Positions 17,043 to 25,757 of a stretch of 64,000 nucleotides of DNA are shown here, in pieces. The notes beneath the pieces are model-generated. The model was not told the DNA's origin. It saw only the letters and a list, made by a program, of their open reading frames with translations, and ran no database searches. This DNA comes from Polynucleobacter sp. MWH-Berg-3C6 (lineage in GTDB: Bacteria > Pseudomonadota > Gammaproteobacteria > Burkholderiales > Burkholderiaceae): NCBI RefSeq assembly GCF_018881855.1, contig NZ_JACVPN010000002.1:1-64000 (forward strand), read 5' to 3'. Numbering within the stretch: the first letter of the stretch is position 1; each line of letters begins with the position of its first letter. The translations under genes and the position numbers were made by a program.

Positions 17043-17357
17043 TTAGCGTAGTAAAAACGGTCCTGACGGGGATATAGGGGCAAAAATATACGGAATTGGG
17101 GCATTAATCCTGTTTTGAGGGGTACCCGGCCCCTGGCCATCTACAAATCTGGGTGGATAGTAGGTTTGGCTAGATCGATCAAGATACGGCCGGTCAGAAG
17201 TGTCATACGGAGCCCAGGACTTTTGTTCTGGGGTGGCATCGGGAGACACAAATCGACCGGTATCCAGATTGGGGGCATAAGTATTAACTTGGGCGCCAAC
17301 GGATGCGCTCCATGCCATGAAGGCAAAAGCGGTCAATCGATAAAGGTAGGTTTTCAT
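17043..17357 (-). CDS. Small secreted protein of unknown function
   Basis: I do not recognise this protein. It has a signal peptide (MKTYLYRLTAFAFMAWSASVGAQ) and a Pro/Tyr-rich mature part with no Cys, ending ISPSGPFLLR, so it is probably periplasmic or exported. The ATG at 17357 is preferred over the ATG at 17363 because the ribosome site AGGAG (17369-17365) is seven bases from the former and only one from the latter. That ribosome site overlaps the stop codon of gabD, so translation is probably coupled to it. Length 104 residues. No link to the neighbouring flagellin is visible. Confidence 0.7.
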   Translation of the reverse strand: MKTYLYRLTAFAFMAWSASVGAQVNTYAPNLDTGRFVSPDATPEQKSWAPYDTSDRPYLDRSSQTYYPPRFVDGQGPGTPQNRINAPIPYIFAPISPSGPFLLR

Positions 17358-17367
17358 ATTCATACTC

Positions 17368-18813
17368 CTAAATGCCGCCCATGCAAAGATATTTCAACTC
17401 CAAATAATCTTCAATGCCATGTCGCGATCCTTCCCGACCAAGACCGCTCTCTTTAACACCACCAAATGGAGCAACTTCATTCGTGATGAGACCTTCATTA
17501 ATACCAACCATGCCGTATTCAAGTGCTTCGGCCACTCGCCAAATGCGACCAATATTCTGACTGTAGAAATAGGCAGCTAAACCAAATTGAGTATCGTTCG
17601 CCATCTCTATGGCTTCAGCCTCAGTGGAAAACTTAAAAATTGGCGCCAGCGGCCCAAAAGTTTCCTCCCTAAAAGCGAGCATATCCCTGGTGGCGCCAGA
17701 AACCACAGTAGGCTCATAGAATGAGCCGCCCAAGGCATGACGTTTACCGCCAATCACTACTTTTCCACCTTTTTTGACTGCATCATTCACTTGCTCTTCT
17801 ACTTTCGCAAGTGCTCTTTCATCAATCAACGGCCCAATCACAGTACCTGCCTCTGCGCCGCTGCCAACCTTAAAGGCGCCAACTGCTTTAGCAAACTTTT
17901 CAACAAACACATCATAGATGGAGTCTTGAACCATAATGCGGTTAGCGCATACACAGGTTTGTCCAGCGTTTCTATATTTAGAGGTAATGGCGCCCTTAAC
18001 TGCTGCATCAATATCAGCATCATCAAAAACAATGAATGGTGCATTGCCGCCCAACTCCATAGAAACTTTTTTGACTGTCGTTGCACATTGCGCTAATAAC
18101 AACTTGCCAATTTCGGTTGATCCAGTAAAGCTGAGTTTTTTGACAATCGGATTTGATGAAAACTCCCCACCAATTGCAGTAGCAGAACCCGTTACACACG
18201 AGAACACGCCCGGCGGAATACCAGCCTCTTCTGCTAATTGGCAGAGCGCCAATGCGCTAAATGGTGTTTGACTTGCGGGTTTCAAAACAATCGTACAGCC
18301 AGCTGCCAGGGCTGGGCCGACTTTACGAGTAATCATTGCTGATGGAAAGTTCCAAGGCGTAATCGCAGCACAAACACCAATGGCCTGCTTAATCACAATC
18401 AACCTTTTATCGCTAGCATGACCGGGAATGGTTTCACCATAAAGACGTTTTGCCTCTTCACCAAACCACTCAATAAAGGAAGCGCCGTAAGAAATCTCAC
18501 CCTTACTCTCAGCAAGAGGCTTTCCTTGTTCTGCTGTCATCAGCTGTGCAAGTGCTTCTTGGTTCTTCATAATTAGATCAAACCAATTACGCAAGATGCG
18601 TGCACGCTCTTTGGCGGTTTTAGAACGCCATGCAGGCAAAGCCTGATTTGCGGCCTCAATCGCTCTGCGAGTTTCAGTGGCGCCCATATTCGGAACCGTG
18701 CCAATGAGCTCGCCTGTCGCAGGATTGGTAACCTCAATAGTGGCTTTGTTATCGGCCTCTACCCATTGGCCATTAATGTAGGCCTTTTCAAATTGGAAAG
18801 CGAATTTACTCAT
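17368..18813 (-). CDS. gabD: Succinate-semialdehyde dehydrogenase (NAD(P)+)
   Basis: The enzyme oxidises succinate semialdehyde to succinate in GABA and related catabolism. The protein follows the aldehyde dehydrogenase superfamily throughout: the ITPWNFPSAMITRKVGPALAAGCT cofactor region, the catalytic Glu in KVSMELGGNAP, and the nucleophile in NAGQTCVCANR, the two-Cys form typical of GabD. The C-terminal EVAPFGGVKESGLGREGS motif is present. The ATG at 18813 gives 481 residues, the usual length; a TTG at 18828 would add five residues. It is followed at once by the small secreted protein gene. Substrate assignment is by family resemblance; a related semialdehyde is possible. Confidence 0.9.
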   Translation of the reverse strand: MSKFAFQFEKAYINGQWVEADNKATIEVTNPATGELIGTVPNMGATETRRAIEAANQALPAWRSKTAKERARILRNWFDLIMKNQEALAQLMTAEQGKPLAESKGEISYGASFIEWFGEEAKRLYGETIPGHASDKRLIVIKQAIGVCAAITPWNFPSAMITRKVGPALAAGCTIVLKPASQTPFSALALCQLAEEAGIPPGVFSCVTGSATAIGGEFSSNPIVKKLSFTGSTEIGKLLLAQCATTVKKVSMELGGNAPFIVFDDADIDAAVKGAITSKYRNAGQTCVCANRIMVQDSIYDVFVEKFAKAVGAFKVGSGAEAGTVIGPLIDERALAKVEEQVNDAVKKGGKVVIGGKRHALGGSFYEPTVVSGATRDMLAFREETFGPLAPIFKFSTEAEAIEMANDTQFGLAAYFYSQNIGRIWRVAEALEYGMVGINEGLITNEVAPFGGVKESGLGREGSRHGIEDYLELKYLCMGGI

Positions 18814-18940
18814 GTCTTGTGCGCTCAATGATCAGTTGTTTTTTAAGCTCCTTCATGCAGAAGGAATAAGCAATCTTAACCTCTTCTAGTTTCCTCTTCA
18901 GACACAATTGAAACCTTTTCCTTTTCTATCGAAATAGTTT

Positions 18941-18952
18941 AGGCTATAGCCT
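18941..18952. promoter_or_regulatory. 12-base palindrome between divergent genes
   Basis: AGGCTATAGCCT is a perfect palindrome in the 192-base gap between divergent gabD and the DUF4239-type gene. It could be an operator for either promoter, but no regulator gene is adjacent. Confidence 0.25.
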
Positions 18953-19005
18953 TAGTCTGGCAGTATTTACTCCCCCTTCACCACCCCTATCGATACGGCG
19001 CCATC

Positions 19006-19800
19006 ATGGATCTCCCCTTACTAAGATATGCCCTTGAGTTTTCTGATGTTAGCCTTCGAATTGAGATATCTTTCATAGTGCTATCTCTTTGCCTCATCGC
19101 TTTCTGGTTCTTTCAAAAACTATTTCCAAACTTCCTTTTTGGAGAAGATTCTGAATTCGCGGGTTACATCTATAACGCCATGGGAATTGTATATAGCCTT
19201 GTATTTGCTTTTGTTACAGTGTTAGTTTGGCAAAATTACAATGGCGTGAGCGATGCTATTGCGAAAGAAGCGAGCACTCTAAATAATATGTACCGACTCT
19301 TTTCAGCCTTTCCGCCAGAGCTGGAAAAAAAGGGGCAGGAAGCCATTAAAGTCTATACAAAAACTGTTATCGAAGATGAGTGGCCGCTTCTTAGTAAAGA
19401 TCAGTTCAGCGTTAAGGCCTATCAAGAATTATTGAAAATTGATTCTCTCGTTATTCATATTCAACCTCAGAACGCAGGCCAATCAAATGCCCATCTACAG
19501 ATGCTACGCCTAGCATCCGAAGCTACTGAGCTGCGACGAAGTCGAGTCTACAATGCGCGCTTTGCATTGGCCTCCCCGGCATGGCTAGGGCTTCTGAGTA
19601 GCTCGCTCATTTTCTTATTATTCTCCTGCCTCTTCAAGATGAGATCAGCTAAAACTCATCTGACCCTCATACTATTCTTGGGTCTAACTATCGTGGGCGT
19701 TATATATTTCTTAGTGCTATTCATTCACCCATTTTTAGGCCCCATGGCTCTCGACCCTGGGCCCCTGATGAATTTACTCAAACTTTCTTGGACTTACTAA
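19006..19800 (+). CDS. DUF4239-type integral membrane protein
   Basis: The 264-residue protein has two N-terminal membrane helices (about residues 20-38 and 56-77), a central soluble helical region of about 110 residues, and two C-terminal helices (about 192-210 and 219-242). This layout and the sequence around EFAGYIYNAMGIVYSLVFAFVTVLVWQNYN match the DUF4239 (bestrophin-like) family, whose function is not established. It lies 16 bases before the CitE-like gene on the same strand, so the two may be co-transcribed, but no functional link is obvious. No ribosome site is visible before the ATG. Confidence 0.72.
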   Translation: MDLPLLRYALEFSDVSLRIEISFIVLSLCLIAFWFFQKLFPNFLFGEDSEFAGYIYNAMGIVYSLVFAFVTVLVWQNYNGVSDAIAKEASTLNNMYRLFSAFPPELEKKGQEAIKVYTKTVIEDEWPLLSKDQFSVKAYQELLKIDSLVIHIQPQNAGQSNAHLQMLRLASEATELRRSRVYNARFALASPAWLGLLSSSLIFLLFSCLFKMRSAKTHLTLILFLGLTIVGVIYFLVLFIHPFLGPMALDPGPLMNLLKLSWTY

Positions 19801-19816
19801 ACCAAGCTTACTGAAA

Positions 19817-20686
19817 ATGCTCAATACCAATCGCCCAAGGCGTTCTGTTCTGTACATGCCAGGGGCAAATACAAGAGCTCTAGAGAAAGCCAAAAGCCTG
19901 CCCGCTGATTCTTTGATCTTAGATTTAGAGGATGCAGTTGCCCCAGATGCAAAAGTGGCAGCAAGAGCTAATATCCTGGCAGCACTAGAATCTGGATTTG
20001 GCTATCGCGAGGCTGTTGTCAGAATCAATAGCCTCAATACTGCTTGGGGACTAGATGACTTAAAGACTTTTGTAAATAGCAAAGCAGATGCCATCGTATT
20101 GCCCAAGGTAGAGTCTGCTGCACAGGTGCAGGAAGTGGCCGCCCTACTGCAGCAATTGAATGCCTCAGCCAACTTGACTATCTGGGCCATGATTGAAACC
20201 CCCCTTGCTATCTTCAAGCTACAAGAAATTGCAAGCTCACACCCACTTCTCGAGGCATTGGTATTAGGAACTTCAGATCTCGTTAAAGATTTACATGCCC
20301 GCCATACCCCTAATCGGGTGGAGACTCAGACCGCACTATCTCTTGCAGTACTTGCCGCTAGAGCATATGGTCTTTGTGTTTTGGATGGAGTTCACCTCTC
20401 CTTGGATGATGATGCTGGCCTAAAGCAGTCCTGCATTCAAGGCAGAGACATGGGATTTGATGGCAAGACTCTCATTCACCCAAATCAAATTGCCTTAGCC
20501 AATGAAATCTTCGGGCCCTCAGCCATTGAAATTAGTGACGCCCAAGAAAAAATTGCTGCTTATGAAGCAGCAATTAAGGCTGGTACAGGAATTGCAGTAC
20601 TCAATGGGAAGCTCATTGAAGAGCTACATATTCAGGATGCTAAAAGAATCTTGGCGCTGGCAATTGCCATGCAAAACAACTCTTGA
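19817..20686 (+). CDS. CitE-like CoA-ester lyase (HpcH/HpaI family)
   Basis: Family members cleave or form C-C bonds in CoA esters such as citramalyl- or malyl-CoA. The 289-residue protein has the typical opening RRSVLYMPGANTRALEKAKSLPADSLILDLEDAVAPD, in which the DLEDAV segment supplies a metal-binding acidic residue. It continues with a substrate Arg region (VVRINS), VLPKVES, the second metal-site region AMIETP and LVLGTSDLVKDL. No citrate lyase alpha or gamma genes are nearby, so it is not part of a citrate lyase complex. The exact substrate cannot be told from sequence alone. Confidence 0.85.
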   Translation: MLNTNRPRRSVLYMPGANTRALEKAKSLPADSLILDLEDAVAPDAKVAARANILAALESGFGYREAVVRINSLNTAWGLDDLKTFVNSKADAIVLPKVESAAQVQEVAALLQQLNASANLTIWAMIETPLAIFKLQEIASSHPLLEALVLGTSDLVKDLHARHTPNRVETQTALSLAVLAARAYGLCVLDGVHLSLDDDAGLKQSCIQGRDMGFDGKTLIHPNQIALANEIFGPSAIEISDAQEKIAAYEAAIKAGTGIAVLNGKLIEELHIQDAKRILALAIAMQNNS

Positions 20687-20903
20687 TCGTCATTTGTAAA
20701 TTTGCTTTATTGAACACGTTTGAGATTAGCCGTATCTCACCGATAGCCATCCACAAGCAGAGATCATTTGTTCAAATAATGACAATTTAGTGACTTGCAC
20801 TACTTGGGGGCGGGAAGCTGATTAAATCTTTGCCAATAATGGAAAAAAGCTCCACCAAAGGGCCTTATTACCACCCCTTTGAAAAACCCAAAAATGGTGC
20901 ATT

Positions 20904-20926
20904 GGGTTGTCGAAATTGTGCAACCC
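20904..20926. other. Inverted repeat upstream of a small unknown gene
   Basis: GGGTTG (20904-20909) and CAACCC (20921-20926) flank an 11-base loop, 38 bases before the ATG at 20964. The 277-base gap after the CitE-like gene otherwise shows no coding frame. It could be a small hairpin or operator. Confidence 0.3.
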
Positions 20927-20963
20927 TTGAAATGCTACTAATTTCTATAACCTAAGATAAGGC

Positions 20964-21182
20964 ATGCGTATCAAAATTACAAAAAGCCTAGTACTAGAGA
21001 CTCAAATTCAGGAGATAGAAATCCTTCCCGAGACCCTCTTTCCGGAGGGTGAGTATCTTGCAAATCTCACTCCCGATGGAAAGATTGAGATCATTAATAC
21101 CAAGAAAATAAAGGCGCTATTTTCTTTTTCTCAATTTAGAGAAAAGGTAACTCTAGGTGAATTTGTTGTAGTGGAAAGCTAA
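20964..21182 (+). CDS. Small protein of unknown function (72 residues)
   Basis: I do not recognise this protein. It is soluble, beta-strand-like and rich in Ile, Glu and Lys (MRIKITKSLVLETQIQEIEI, then EGEYLANLTPDGKIEIINTKKI). The AAGG before the ATG is too close for an ideal ribosome site. It converges on another unknown gene, with a 14-base palindrome spanning both stop codons. Codon use looks ordinary. Reading-frame quality is plausible, but without homologues it could be a chance frame. Confidence 0.5.
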   Translation: MRIKITKSLVLETQIQEIEILPETLFPEGEYLANLTPDGKIEIINTKKIKALFSFSQFREKVTLGEFVVVES

Positions 21183-21192
21183 ATCGATTTAG
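21179..21192. other. Palindrome spanning two convergent stop codons
   Basis: CTAAATCGATTTAG is a perfect 14-base palindrome. The plus-strand TAA (21180-21182) and minus-strand TAA (21191-21189) lie symmetrically in it. No T tract follows, so a terminator role is unclear. Confidence 0.4.
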
Positions 21193-21566
21193 TGATCTAA
21201 ATCCAAACTCTGAACCAAGCTAGCAAGTTTGACAACTGACTCAAAGGCATTCAAGCGACTGGCCTCTACATCCAAGTTTTCCCAATTAAATTCTAATGAG
21301 AAGTGAGCTGATTCAATAATCAACTCATAACTTGAGCTAGCTTTATTGCTGGGATTAGCCTCTAACTCGTCCGTGATGGGTACCTTAACAGCCTCAATAG
21401 CATGAATCAGAATTTCTACTTCGGAGGGCGTAAGCTCCCGGCTATGCAGCACATCATCCGTTCTCTTAATGGAAATCTTCGATGCACCATCAATCACTAC
21501 CTCATATTGATTTAAGCCTAGATCAAACCAAACGGTTAATTCAAGAGCAATCGGATAATTTTTCAT
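21189..21566 (-). CDS. Protein of unknown function (125 residues)
   Basis: I do not recognise this protein. It is soluble, acidic and has an alternating strand and helix pattern: MKNYPIALELTVWFDLGLNQYEVVIDG, a helix in LTPSEVEILIHAIEAVKV, then strands SYELIIESAHFSLEFNWENLDVEAS. No Cys, membrane or catalytic motif is seen. The ATG at 21566 has a good ribosome site, AGGTGG, five bases upstream, which supports translation. A short open frame without a start codon ends with TAA directly before this ATG and may be a remnant. Confidence 0.65.
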   Translation of the reverse strand: MKNYPIALELTVWFDLGLNQYEVVIDGASKISIKRTDDVLHSRELTPSEVEILIHAIEAVKVPITDELEANPSNKASSSYELIIESAHFSLEFNWENLDVEASRLNAFESVVKLASLVQSLDLDH

Positions 21567-21741
21567 TTAATCCACCTCTTCAGCATTGGGTTCATCGAGA
21601 TGCGCTTTGTGGGCTTTTAGTATTGCTTGCAGTACTGTGAAACCATATTACACCCCAATAGCCCCAAGTGGCCACAAGGGAGTATTTTGAGGTACCCTAT
21701 TGGTCTTCAATATTAAGAACCCCATACCTACTGGACATCCC

Positions 21742-22413
21742 ATGGAATTACTACCCTGCATCGAATTAGAGACAGCTCCAAACCCGAAGGCAGCTGTTAT
21801 TTGGCTACATGGTCTTGGTGCTGACGGAAATGACTTTGTTCCCATCATTCCAGAGCTCAATTTAAGCGGCTGTCCTGGCATTCGATTTGTGTTTCCGAGC
21901 GCACCCAGTATGCCAGTCACTGTTAATGGTGGTTATGTCATGCCAGCTTGGTATGACATTGTTGGGCGCAATCTGATGGATCAAGAAGATGCTACCGGCA
22001 TCCAGAAATCGGCTGCATCGATTGTTCAATTAATTGAGCATGAAGCCAGTCGCGGTATTGCTTATGAAAATATTGTCTTGGCTGGTTTCTCGCAAGGTTG
22101 TGCAATGGTCCTACAAACTGGCTTGCGCTTTCCACAAAAGTTAGCCGGCATTATTGCCCTGTCAGGATATTTACCGCTCGCAGCAACTCTGCCGATTGAA
22201 AAACACTTAGCAAACCAAGACACGCCTATTTTTATGGCCCATGGTGAATATGATCCAGTTGTTGCGCTTGACCGCGCCCAAGCCTCTCATGCTCTGCTTA
22301 AAAAGATGGGGTATTCAGTAGACTGGAATGAATATCCAATGGAGCATTCGGTCAACCGTGAAGAGTTGACTGATATCTCCCGCTTCTTGCAACAGGTTCT
22401 TGGCGCTCAATAA
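21742..22413 (+). CDS. Carboxylesterase/phospholipase of the alpha/beta-hydrolase fold
   Basis: The protein belongs to the small carboxylesterase (phospholipase/carboxylesterase, acyl-protein-thioesterase-like) family, which hydrolyses short acyl esters. Key motifs are IWLHGLGADGNDF near the N-terminus (oxyanion region) and the nucleophile elbow GFSQGCAM. The aspartate is in GEYDPVV and the histidine in PMEHSVN. I choose the ATG at 21742, giving 223 residues starting MELLPCIELETAP, the normal family length, with GGA about eight bases upstream. A TTG at 21700 would add 14 unlikely residues. It converges on the permease gene with only two bases between the stops. Confidence 0.9.
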   Translation: MELLPCIELETAPNPKAAVIWLHGLGADGNDFVPIIPELNLSGCPGIRFVFPSAPSMPVTVNGGYVMPAWYDIVGRNLMDQEDATGIQKSAASIVQLIEHEASRGIAYENIVLAGFSQGCAMVLQTGLRFPQKLAGIIALSGYLPLAATLPIEKHLANQDTPIFMAHGEYDPVVALDRAQASHALLKKMGYSVDWNEYPMEHSVNREELTDISRFLQQVLGAQ

Positions 22414-22415
22414 AC

Positions 22416-23201
22416 CTAGATCAAGCCGTCAGCAATCAGCTTGATACTGGCTATTAGCAAGAAGAATTGCACGATACGGTAATACCACTTCATAGAAATT
22501 CTCTTGGCTAGATAGAATCCGAGATATACGCCCACTGGCACGCAAGGCAGGAGAATCACTGAAGTGGCTAACTGCTTGAAATTAAGCAAATCTAAATAAG
22601 CGTAAGGACCTAACTTACCAAAATTAATAAAGGTGAAAAACACACCCAAGGTAGAGGTGTACACCATTGGTAATAACTTCTCTCGCAACATAAAGATAGT
22701 AATGGGTGGGCCGCCATTGTGGGCTACAAAAGAGGTAAATCCGGAAGTAAGGCCCATCAAACGACCTAACCAAGGATAGGGCTGCGCCTCCTTCAAATCA
22801 AAATGCGATGTGACTAACATCTGAATTAAAAACAGCATGATGAAAATGCCCACGAAAAGCGTTAATGCTTTAGGCGTAATGATGGTGAAAAAAATCATTC
22901 CGAGTAGCATTCCAATTAACGCAGGTGGAATAATGAGTTTCAGGATGCGCCAATTGGCATTCTTCAGAAAACGCTGAATACCCACCAAATCAATCGCAAT
23001 GAGTAATGGCAGCAAAATAGCTAGCGCCTCATTAATACTGGATTGACTGGCCATAATAGGCAAAGAAAGTACTCCCAAGCCAGCACCAAAGCCACTCTTT
23101 GAGATTCCCACCACAACCACACTCACAATTGCGCAAATAAAAAATGTTAGCGAGTGTGCATTGAAAGATTCAACAACTGGAAAGATAAGGGTGTCGAGCA
23201 T
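22416..23201 (-). CDS. TauE/SafE-family (TSUP) membrane permease
   Basis: TSUP proteins move sulfite, organosulfonates or other small anions across the inner membrane. The sequence is almost entirely hydrophobic with about eight predicted helices. It includes the family-typical glycine-rich early loop (GISKSGFGAGLGVLSLPIM) and the related second-half motif (LTSGFTSFVAHNGGPPITIFML). I choose the ATG at 23201 over the GTG at 23204; length 261 residues. The TRAP binding protein gene lies upstream on the same strand but a terminator separates them. The substrate is not deducible. Confidence 0.88.
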   Translation of the reverse strand: MLDTLIFPVVESFNAHSLTFFICAIVSVVVVGISKSGFGAGLGVLSLPIMASQSSINEALAILLPLLIAIDLVGIQRFLKNANWRILKLIIPPALIGMLLGMIFFTIITPKALTLFVGIFIMLFLIQMLVTSHFDLKEAQPYPWLGRLMGLTSGFTSFVAHNGGPPITIFMLREKLLPMVYTSTLGVFFTFINFGKLGPYAYLDLLNFKQLATSVILLPCVPVGVYLGFYLAKRISMKWYYRIVQFFLLIASIKLIADGLI

Positions 23202-23235
23202 CACAAAATACTAGCAAGTCTAATATCGTCTGACA

Positions 23236-23263
23236 GAAAAAGAAAAGGGCTTTGCAGCCCTTT
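23236..23263 (-). terminator. Intrinsic terminator after the TRAP binding protein gene
   Basis: On the minus strand AAAGGGCT, a GCAA tetraloop and AGCCCTTT form a perfect 8-bp stem, followed by TCTTTTT. It lies 20 bases after the stop codon at 23283. Confidence 0.88.
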
Positions 23264-23282
23264 GATAGCCTTAGTCAATTGT

Positions 23283-24365
23283 TTAGAGCTTCTTATTAAA
23301 GCTATATTGCGCAAAAGCTTGCTCTGCTACACCAAACCACTGAGCCTCCATGTTCCTAAAGACGCGATAGTCTTCAAAGATCTTCTTAAACTGAGGATTC
23401 TTAGCGGATTCTTCTGCATAGGTCTCTTGAGTAGCTTTAAAGCAGGCATCCATAATAGAAGTATTGAACTTACGCAACACTGCACCATTCTGAAGTAGGC
23501 GTTGTAATGCTGGCGGGTTCAATGCATCGTACTTCGCACACATGTCTGTATGCGCCTCAAAGCAGGCAGCCTCCCAAGCTGCTTGGTAAGCGGGTGGCAA
23601 AGAATCCCACTGCTTCTTATTTACCAAAAAAGAAAGGCCTGCAGCACCTTCCCAGAAGGCTGGATAGTAATAGTTCTTAGCAACTTTTGCTAAACCTAGT
23701 TTTTCATCATCGTATGGCCCAACAAATTCAGCAGCATCAATCGTGCCCTTTTCCAGAGCGGAATAAATTTCACCAGCAGGCAATTGCTGTGGTACCACTC
23801 CCAATTTCGCTAGCACCTGACCTGCAAAACCAGCGATTCGAAATTTCAAACCTTTAAGATCTTCTGGTGATTTGATTTCTTTACGAAACCAACCGCCCAT
23901 CTGCGTTCCTGTTTGTCCACCTAAGAAATTCACTATGTTGTAACTGGCGTAAAGCTCACGCATCAGCTTCATACCATTGCCATGCAACATCCATGCCGTT
24001 TGCTGACGTGCCGTCATTCCAAAGGGTGCAGCAGTATCAAATATGAATGCGCTGTTCTTACCTAAATAGTAGTAACTAGCCGTATGCCCACACTCAACCG
24101 TACCATTTTGGACGGCATCCAATACTTGCAATGCAGGAACCACTTCACCAGCAGCAAATACTTTGACATTGAACTTACCATCAGTAGCTTTTCTTAAAGA
24201 GTTAGCAAATACCTCTGGGGTACCGTACAAGGTATCTAAAGATTTTGGAAAGCTAGAAACTAAACGCCAATTGAGAGTTGGCAGGTTTTGCGCAACGGCT
24301 GGTGCCCCAAGGGCTGCCGCACCCGCGCCAATAGTTGCCTTCTTTAGAAATGAACGTCTTTGCAT
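23283..24365 (-). CDS. TRAP transporter substrate-binding protein (DctP family), Tat-exported
   Basis: DctP-type proteins capture carboxylates or related solutes in the periplasm for TRAP transporters. The protein starts with a twin-arginine signal (MQRRSFLKKATIGAGAAALGAPAVAQ). The mature part has the family features YGTPEVFANSLRKATDGKFNVKVFAAGEV, LKGLKFRI and AAEFVGPYDDEKLGL. I choose the ATG at 24365: GGGGAG lies six bases upstream, whereas the ATG at 24371 abuts it and a TTG at 24398 is implausible. Length 360 residues. No dctM or dctQ membrane genes are adjacent, so the partner must be elsewhere. Confidence 0.9.
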   Translation of the reverse strand: MQRRSFLKKATIGAGAAALGAPAVAQNLPTLNWRLVSSFPKSLDTLYGTPEVFANSLRKATDGKFNVKVFAAGEVVPALQVLDAVQNGTVECGHTASYYYLGKNSAFIFDTAAPFGMTARQQTAWMLHGNGMKLMRELYASYNIVNFLGGQTGTQMGGWFRKEIKSPEDLKGLKFRIAGFAGQVLAKLGVVPQQLPAGEIYSALEKGTIDAAEFVGPYDDEKLGLAKVAKNYYYPAFWEGAAGLSFLVNKKQWDSLPPAYQAAWEAACFEAHTDMCAKYDALNPPALQRLLQNGAVLRKFNTSIMDACFKATQETYAEESAKNPQFKKIFEDYRVFRNMEAQWFGVAEQAFAQYSFNKKL

Positions 24366-24384
24366 TCCCATCTCCCCGTCGTGA

Positions 24385-25731
24385 TTATTTTCCACCAACT
24401 GTCATTGAACCAATCAAAATAGAACCCGTTTCTTTGGTGCCTCGAATCAAGGTATCGCTACCAATCATGGCAATATCCAAGAGCATATCGCGAAGATTAC
24501 CTGCAATCGTTACCTCTTCTACCGGATATTGAATTTCACCATTCTCAACCCAGTAACCAAACGCTCCACGGGAATAGTCTCCAGTAACATAATTCACGCC
24601 CTGACCCATTAACTCTGTAACCAAAAGACCTGTGCCCATTTCTTTTAATAGTGCAGGCAATCCACCCTTGCTTGTTTTTTTACTCTGCAGTGTTAAGTGA
24701 TGTGCGCCACCAGCGTTACCAGTAGTTTTCATTCCCAGTTTGCGTGCGGAGTAAGTTGACAGAAAGTAGCCTTCTAATATTCCTTTATCAACCACCGTTC
24801 TTGGGGCAGTCTTCACACCCTCTTCATCAAATGGTGCACTACCAGTCATCGACTTGAGGTGGGGATTTTCATAGAGACTGATATGTTTTGGGAGCACCTG
24901 CTTACCCAGGCTATCGAGTAGAAAACTGGAGCGTCTATAAAGTGCACCGCCTGATACTGCCTGTACTAGGCCGCCCAATAATCCAGCCGCTAAAGGCGCT
25001 TCAAAGATCACGGGACAACGACGGGTTGTTAGCGATCTTGCCTTTAAACGAGAGAGGGCCCTTTGCGCCGCATACTTACCAATGGCAGCAGGATCAGCCA
25101 ACTCTTCTGGAATGCGTGAGCTCGAATACCAATCATCGCGCTGCATATTGGATTGCTTGCCGCCTTCACTTGCAATAGGTGCGCAAGAAATATAGTGACG
25201 CGAAAATGGGTAGCCACCCATAAAGCCATGCGAGGTTCCCATCATGAAATGCGCGTGATGGGCAGATACAGAAGCGCCATCACTATTTTGAATTTGCTTG
25301 CTGACTGAAAATGCTGCACCCTCTGCAGTGCGCGCGATTTCTATTGCATGCGCTGCATCAATATTCCATGGATGAAATAAATCTAAATCGCGAGGCTTCT
25401 TTTCCAAGAGCTCACGCTCTGCTGGTCCCGCACAGTTATCTTCAGCCGTATGTTGAGCAATGTGATACGCAGCATCTACCGTTGCTTTCAAAGAGGCTTT
25501 AGAAAAATCGCTTGTACTAGCATTACCGCGGTGATGTCCTAAAAATACGGTAATTCCAACCTGCTTATCCAGGCTCTGCTCAATAGTCTCGACTTCACCC
25601 TTACGAACAGTTACGGATAGGCCCTGCCCCTCGGATACTTCGGCAACCGCGTCCGAAGCCCCTCTTCTTTTGGCTTCTTTAAGCAAGAAATCGACGATTT
25701 CTTGAAACTGGCTAGATGTATATGTAAACAT
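24385..25731 (-). CDS. pmbA: Metalloprotease PmbA (TldE)
   Basis: PmbA forms a complex with TldD that degrades or matures peptides such as microcin B17 precursor and CcdA. The 448-residue length fits. The N-terminus (GASDAVAEVSEGQGLSVTVRKGEVETIEQSLDKQVGITVF) and the C-terminal part (FGYWVENGEIQYPVEEVTIAGNLRDML) are characteristic. PmbA lacks the zinc motif of TldD and none is seen here. It is divergent from mog with only 26 bases between the start codons, so each promoter must overlap the other gene. The TRAP gene follows 19 bases downstream. Confidence 0.94.
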   Translation of the reverse strand: MFTYTSSQFQEIVDFLLKEAKRRGASDAVAEVSEGQGLSVTVRKGEVETIEQSLDKQVGITVFLGHHRGNASTSDFSKASLKATVDAAYHIAQHTAEDNCAGPAERELLEKKPRDLDLFHPWNIDAAHAIEIARTAEGAAFSVSKQIQNSDGASVSAHHAHFMMGTSHGFMGGYPFSRHYISCAPIASEGGKQSNMQRDDWYSSSRIPEELADPAAIGKYAAQRALSRLKARSLTTRRCPVIFEAPLAAGLLGGLVQAVSGGALYRRSSFLLDSLGKQVLPKHISLYENPHLKSMTGSAPFDEEGVKTAPRTVVDKGILEGYFLSTYSARKLGMKTTGNAGGAHHLTLQSKKTSKGGLPALLKEMGTGLLVTELMGQGVNYVTGDYSRGAFGYWVENGEIQYPVEEVTIAGNLRDMLLDIAMIGSDTLIRGTKETGSILIGSMTVGGK

Positions 25732-25757
25732 GCCCTAATAATAGCTAGAATAGAAAC

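Noticed and set aside
17737..18271. Open frames of 111-119 codons opposite gabD
   Set aside because: They mirror conserved gabD codons and show no protein family features.
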